A DNA stretch of 64,000 nucleotides from assembly GCA_035263125.1 (NCBI GenBank), contig DATFRP010000258.1:1-64000 (forward strand), given 5' to 3'. A program made the translations under genes and the position numbers. The notes under the pieces are model-generated. The model was given only the letters and a program-made list of their open reading frames with translations. It ran no database searches and had not been told where the DNA came from. Positions 59,900 through 64,000 of the stretch are shown here, one piece after another (within the stretch, counting starts at the first letter, position 1; each line of letters starts with the position of its first letter). The stretch is from Gp6-AA40 sp035263125 (lineage in GTDB: Bacteria; Acidobacteriota; Vicinamibacteria; Vicinamibacterales; UBA2999).

Positions 59900-60892
59900 A
59901 TGCATCAGCTGATGGCACGCGCCCGTTTCAACGCCTCGAGTAGACACGCCCTGCTGATCGTGGCGCTCGTCGTGATGTGGGACGGACAGGCGCAGACTCA
60001 GACGCGGCGGACGGTGCAGGAAGGCGTGTACTCGACTGCGCAGGCCGAACGTGGTCAGGCGCTCTACGCGAAGCGGTGCGCGTCCTGTCATGGCAACATG
60101 TTGAGTGGCGGTCAGGCACCGCCGCTCGTCGGCGACGTGTTCGTGAGCAATTGGCGCACCGAGCCGCTGTCGACCCTGGTGACGAAGATCCGCAACACGA
60201 TGCCTGCCGACAAGCCCGGTGATCTGACCGCGGCGCAGTCGGTCGATCTGGTCGCGCTCATCCTGAAGACTGGTGGTTTCCGCGCTGGCGCTACCGAGCT
60301 GGCGTCGACCGATGAAGCGTTGAATGCAATCGGATGGCCGTCGAAACCAGCGGATGCAAGCGCAGCGACCGCGCAGGCGCGTGCGTATCCGCCGCTCGGG
60401 AACATGGCGCAGTTGATGCGCGGCATCTTCTTCCCGAACTCGAATCTGATCTTCACCGTGCAGACGCACGATCCCGGCGCGCCGGCGCCGCCGCCGTCGA
60501 CCAGCACGCAGTCGGCCGGCTTCTCGTTCGTCGACTGGGGTGCGGGCATCTATGGCGGCTGGCAACTGGTCGACAACGCGGCAATCGCCCTCGCCGACGC
60601 GTCACCGCTGATGTTGACCCCTGGAATCCGATGCGAGAACGGGCGGCTGGCCCCCGTGACCGATCCGGATTGGATCAAATTCACCGAGCAGTTGATTGCC
60701 GTATCGAAAAAAACATATCGCGCATCGCAATCGAGAAGCCAGGACGCCGTGTCCGAGGCGACCGGCGACCTCTCGGACGCCTGTGCGGCGTGCCATCAGG
60801 CATATCGCGACATCCGGGGCCGCGGCGCGACGCTCGATCCAACCGACCCGTCGAACAAAGCATCACGCTGCCAGTCGCGGGTGAAGCGATAG
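59900..60892 (+). CDS. Diheme cytochrome c with class I and c'-like domains
   Basis: 330 residues with a signal peptide. First domain: CASCH (60-64) with TMPADKPGD axial-Met region, strongly like the cytochrome at 30276. Second domain: C-terminal CAACHQAYR (295-299), the terminal helix motif of cytochrome c'/c556 (class II). The join of the two types in one chain is uncommon. A linker rich in Pro/Ala lies around residue 195. Likely periplasmic electron transfer; partner not apparent. The upstream text resembles that of the AAA gene. Confidence 0.85.
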   Translation: MHQLMARARFNASSRHALLIVALVVMWDGQAQTQTRRTVQEGVYSTAQAERGQALYAKRCASCHGNMLSGGQAPPLVGDVFVSNWRTEPLSTLVTKIRNTMPADKPGDLTAAQSVDLVALILKTGGFRAGATELASTDEALNAIGWPSKPADASAATAQARAYPPLGNMAQLMRGIFFPNSNLIFTVQTHDPGAPAPPPSTSTQSAGFSFVDWGAGIYGGWQLVDNAAIALADASPLMLTPGIRCENGRLAPVTDPDWIKFTEQLIAVSKKTYRASQSRSQDAVSEATGDLSDACAACHQAYRDIRGRGATLDPTDPSNKASRCQSRVKR

Positions 60893-60952
60893 CCGACACG
60901 ATCCACGCCGGGCCTGATTTCTAGGCTCGGTGTTCTTAAGCGATCGCGTCAG

Positions 60953-63484
60953 CTATTCATGCTTCATCGCCACCAGCGGGTCGACCCTGAGCGCCCGCCG
61001 GCCAGGCACGTAACAGGCAACGAACGCCACCGTGAAGAGGAACAGAAGCACGATACCGAAGGTGAGCGGGTCGGTCGCGGTCACGCCGAACAACGCGCTG
61101 CGAATCACCTGCGTCAGCCCGAGCGAGGCCGCCAGGCCGATCGCCATCCCGATGCCGATCACGATGACCCCGCGTCGGAGTACCTCCCTCAGGACATCAC
61201 GGGCCGACGCACCAAAAGCGACGCGGATCCCGATCTCGTTCGTACGCTGCGCTACCTGATGGCTCATCACGCCGTAGACGCCCACGGCGGCGAGCACGAG
61301 CGCGATGGCACTGAATGCGGCGAGCAGAATCACATACTGCCGGAAGCCCTGGGTCTGCTGCACGGCAAAATCCTCGAGCCTGCGCACCGAGGTGATCGCA
61401 TGCGAAGGATCGATGGCCGTCGCGCTCTTGCGCGCCGCAGGCAGCCAGTCTTCAATCGGCGCGCGTGACCGGACGACAAAGGTCACCTGCTGGAGGCCGA
61501 ACGCGGTGACACCCGCCTGCAGAGTGGGCAGCTGCGCATAAGGCACGAACATCTGAGGCTGTGCGCTGAGATCGTAGACACCAGGCTTGATGTCAGGAAC
61601 GATGCCGACGATCTCCCGGGGCGGGTCGTTGAAGAAGTCGACGACGATCCGCTGGCCGATCGGATCTTCATCAGGCCAGAAGCGGCGCGCCATCGTCTCG
61701 TTGATGAGCGCGACCGGAAGACCGGACAACGAGTCGTTCTCGGTGAATTCGCGACCGCGGAGAATCGCTGCACCGAGCACCTGGAAGTAGCCCGCTCCGA
61801 TCGAATACCAGCGCGCGCTCAGCACGTCCCTTGCTGACGAAGGCTGCTTGCCCTCGATCGCGAACGGATATGTCCGGCCTCCGGGGCTCAATGGCGACGT
61901 GCCTCCGACCAACGACACCGCCTCGACGCCGCCGATGGCCAGGAGCCGTTCGCGTATCTGCGCGGTCATCGAAACGATCCTGGGGTTCAACTCCATTTCC
62001 GCCGAACCGGACGGCGTCTGACGGCCAGTGGATCCGAAGAACTCACGGCCCGAGAACGACATCTGAAACGTCGTCAGATTTCGCGGATCGAAGCCGACAT
62101 TGGCGCTGTGCAGCCGCAGCAGGCTGTTCATCAGCAGACCGGCGCCGGCCAGAAGCACCATCGCGGCTGAAATCTGCAGCACGACGAACGCGCTGCGAAG
62201 ACGAAGGCGTCCCGGCGACGCGGTAGCGGTGCGGCTTCCAACCTTGAACGCCGTGGCGAGATTCAGCTTGGAGCTCTGAAGCGCCGGCAGGCATCCGAAG
62301 ACCAGGGCCGTGGCCAGCGCAACGGCAACAGTGAAGAGCAGCACGCGCGAGTCCAGACCCACTTCGTTCAAGCGTGGCAGCGACGAGGGCAGCCAGTTCA
62401 CGAGCCCGTTCAACCCCGACGCAACCAGCACGAGACAGACGAGAGCGCCGAGCGCGGCCAGCACCACACTTTCGGTCAACAGTTGCCTCACGATTCTCCA
62501 GCGACCCGACCCCAACGCCGCGCGCACCGCAAACTCGCGCTGTCTCGCGGCACCCGTGGCGAGCAGGAGCCCGCCAACGTTGGCGCATGCGATCAACAGC
62601 ACGAGCGCCGCAGTGGCCTCGAGAATCTGGAATGGTGCGCGCAGGAACCCAACGAGCGATTCAGTGAGAGGCTGCACCCGTACGCCCCACCCCTTGTTGA
62701 GAGGCGAGTCGTTGGCAAAACGCGTGGCCAGCCGTTTGGCGCTTTCCTGCGCCTGCGCCAGGGTGACACCCGGCTTCATGCGCGCGACGACCCGGCGATT
62801 CCGAGGGGGACTCCCCCGCAGCCGACCGGTCTGGCGCAGCGGAACGAAGTAGTCCGACGTCGGGTTCGCGAAGGCAAAGCCCTTCGGCATGACGCCGATG
62901 ATGGTGCTTGGCGTGTCGTTACCCCCGAAGTCAGCCACTCTGAGATGTTTCCCGAGCACGTCGGGCACCCCGCCGTACCGACGCTGCCACAGGTCGTAGC
63001 TGATGAGGATGACTCGATCGGCCGCGACATTGTCTTCGGCCTCCGTGAACCACCGGCCCATGATCGGCGGCACGCCGATCGCCTGCGTCGCCGCGAACGT
63101 GAGCATCTCTCCCTGAAGCCATTCCGGACCGGTCTTCGGCTCGTCGGTGTCTGCGACATTGGCTTCAACGCCGACGTAGCACCCAGCGTGCTCGTAGAAG
63201 GATCTGAGCTTCGGCACGTCCATGCAGATGCCCGCGTTGGCCAGCCCGTTCTGATCGGGCTGGTTCGGAGGGGTGAACCAGAGCATGACGAGGCGCTCCG
63301 GGTCGGGGTATGGCAGCGACCGCAGGAGGATGGCGTTCACGAGGCTGAAGATCATCGTGTTGGCGCCGATGCCGAGCGCCAGCGACAAGACGATGATCGC
63401 GGTCGTGCCTGGCTGCCTGCCGATCAGACGTACGCCGAAGCGCACGTCCCGGAGGATCTCGCCGATGGCGGAGAACGCTCGCAC
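60953..63484 (-). CDS. ADOP-type MacB/FtsX permease without PadR partner
   Basis: 843 residues. Same duplicated permease layout as 38736-41366: LALGIGANTMIFSLV, MacB-like periplasmic domain, QREFAVRAALGSGRWRIVRQL, second FtsX core RTNEIGIRVAFGASARDVLREV, and C-terminal PGRRALRVDPLVAMKHE. It starts at GTG 63484 with AAGGAGG upstream, lacks the long N-terminal DEEIRGHL domain, and no padR or GTAGACTGTCTAC box is beside it. Probably an efflux or lipoprotein-type transporter subunit relying on an ATPase encoded elsewhere. Confidence 0.92.
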   Translation of the reverse strand: MRAFSAIGEILRDVRFGVRLIGRQPGTTAIIVLSLALGIGANTMIFSLVNAILLRSLPYPDPERLVMLWFTPPNQPDQNGLANAGICMDVPKLRSFYEHAGCYVGVEANVADTDEPKTGPEWLQGEMLTFAATQAIGVPPIMGRWFTEAEDNVAADRVILISYDLWQRRYGGVPDVLGKHLRVADFGGNDTPSTIIGVMPKGFAFANPTSDYFVPLRQTGRLRGSPPRNRRVVARMKPGVTLAQAQESAKRLATRFANDSPLNKGWGVRVQPLTESLVGFLRAPFQILEATAALVLLIACANVGGLLLATGAARQREFAVRAALGSGRWRIVRQLLTESVVLAALGALVCLVLVASGLNGLVNWLPSSLPRLNEVGLDSRVLLFTVAVALATALVFGCLPALQSSKLNLATAFKVGSRTATASPGRLRLRSAFVVLQISAAMVLLAGAGLLMNSLLRLHSANVGFDPRNLTTFQMSFSGREFFGSTGRQTPSGSAEMELNPRIVSMTAQIRERLLAIGGVEAVSLVGGTSPLSPGGRTYPFAIEGKQPSSARDVLSARWYSIGAGYFQVLGAAILRGREFTENDSLSGLPVALINETMARRFWPDEDPIGQRIVVDFFNDPPREIVGIVPDIKPGVYDLSAQPQMFVPYAQLPTLQAGVTAFGLQQVTFVVRSRAPIEDWLPAARKSATAIDPSHAITSVRRLEDFAVQQTQGFRQYVILLAAFSAIALVLAAVGVYGVMSHQVAQRTNEIGIRVAFGASARDVLREVLRRGVIVIGIGMAIGLAASLGLTQVIRSALFGVTATDPLTFGIVLLFLFTVAFVACYVPGRRALRVDPLVAMKHE

Positions 63485-63679
63485 CTCGCCTCCTTGGAGT
63501 ACCGAGATGCGCCAGCGCTAATCAATCCGCGTGCCGCCTGTTACGCGGAATTTTCCGCGCTGTCTTACCGGGACCTGTCCGCTGTTGGGATTACTGTGCT
63601 CAAGAGCGGACGGAACGTCGGCTGCCGGTAGTCGGTTCGAGCCCGCTGACGCGGGTCAGAGAGGTCGCAGACGCGCCTC

Positions 63680-64000
63680 TTACATCATTGGCAGCGCGTC
63701 CGGCTGCGCCGTGGGCGCGGTCGCTCCGGGTAGCACGTGCTCTGCGAGGATCTGCTTCAGACGATCGGCGTCCACCGATTCCACTTCCAGCAGTTCGAGC
63801 GCCAGCGCGCGAACCGCAATGCGCTGTTTGTTCACGATCACGCGCGCGGTCTCGTAGCCGCGCATCACGAGCGCGCGGATCTCGTCGTCGACGCGTCGTG
63901 CCGCGTCCTCGCTGAATCCGGCCCCGCCGCCATCGCTCTCCCAGGCACTCGTTGGACGACGGAAGTGAATCGGCCCGAGCTCGGACATGCCCAGCTCGCA
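63680..64000 (-). CDS. ftsH: ATP-dependent zinc metalloprotease FtsH, C-terminal end
   Basis: 106 residues inside the window; the gene enters from the right. The sequence CELGMSELGPIHF followed by SEDAARRVDDEIRALVMRGYETARVIV is the conserved region following the FtsH protease site, and the helix LELLEVESVDADRLKQIL is the usual C-terminal helical end. The AAA and zinc HExxH parts lie outside. The tail ends with a short Pro/Ala-rich stretch. Membrane protease for quality control. Confidence 0.85.
   Translation of the reverse strand, partial: CELGMSELGPIHFRRPTSAWESDGGGAGFSEDAARRVDDEIRALVMRGYETARVIVNKQRIAVRALALELLEVESVDADRLKQILAEHVLPGATAPTAQPDALPMM

Noticed and set aside
63620..63660. tRNA-like T-arm (GGTTCGAGCCC) downstream of ftsH
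   Set aside because: No acceptor, D or anticodon stem can be built around it; a short GC hairpin explains the sequence.

Overview
This GC-rich window looks like a chromosomal segment of a soil-type Acidobacteriota, most likely Vicinamibacteria-like. That is an inference from gene content: a PadR regulator with an ADOP-type MacB/FtsX permease, an Oar-like TonB receptor with an N-terminal carboxypeptidase-regulatory domain, a DUF1800/DUF1501 pair, several secreted NHL-propeller proteins, a PQQ dehydrogenase with c-type cytochromes, and secreted proteins with RAPDGHPDL-type motifs. No tRNA, rRNA, CRISPR array, prophage or transposase gene was seen.

Layout. 1-4.3 kb: a cytochrome c/copper-monooxygenase fusion (PHM-like) with a partner protein, divergent from an NHL protein that resembles peptidyl-alpha-hydroxyglycine lyase (PAL-like), then a cupin. 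4.3-13.7 kb: beta-lactamase-fold hydrolase, DoxX-like membrane protein, DUF1800/DUF1501 pair, TrmO-like protein, DinB-like protein, MASE1-type histidine kinase. 13.7-20.5 kb: two more PAL-like proteins, HupE/UreJ protein, a fourth NHL protein and a FAD amine oxidase. 22-24.4 kb: thiolase and APH-like kinase. 24.5-27.9 kb: DUF6152 protein, two RAPDGHPDL proteins, TetR regulator. 27.9-33.1 kb: PQQ dehydrogenase, cytochrome c, second PHM-like fusion and its partner, divergent from the TonB receptor (33.4-36.5 kb). 36.6-43.9 kb: small secreted protein, DUF3089 hydrolase, PadR/ADOP pair, two membrane proteins. 43.9-55.7 kb: fatty-acid or related acyl-CoA catabolism (fused enoyl-CoA hydratase/3-hydroxyacyl-CoA dehydrogenase, MaoC hydratase, two MDR oxidoreductases, two acyl-CoA dehydrogenases, acyl-CoA ligase, SDR) and an MFS transporter. 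55.7-64 kb: decayed genes, PAP2 phosphatase, methyltransferase-like membrane protein, tail-anchored AAA ATPase, two-domain cytochrome c, second ADOP permease, and the C-terminus of FtsH.

The most notable biological signal is a split, duplicated set of homologues of the two halves of animal peptidylglycine alpha-amidating monooxygenase. Two PHM-like proteins keep every copper ligand and carry an N-terminal heme c domain. Two PAL-like proteins keep the zinc histidines, the Tyr and the Arg of the lyase site, while two further NHL paralogues have lost some or all of these. All carry signal peptides, so the chemistry would be extracytoplasmic. The natural substrate is unknown.

The second signal is an unusual density of intergenic palindromic elements of at least eight sequence families. 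They include a perfect 62-bp REP pair, small hairpins carrying a GTAG/CTAC flank, and long hairpins whose arms are short-period repeats (ACGGAG, CACGGAGATCACGAAG, TGCAGAATGCAG, AGGTCAAAGG, GGACCAAGGACC, CTCAGGCTTCAGG). Several supply stop codons, start codons, a protein tail, or a roughly 70-residue in-frame insertion in a cytochrome c.
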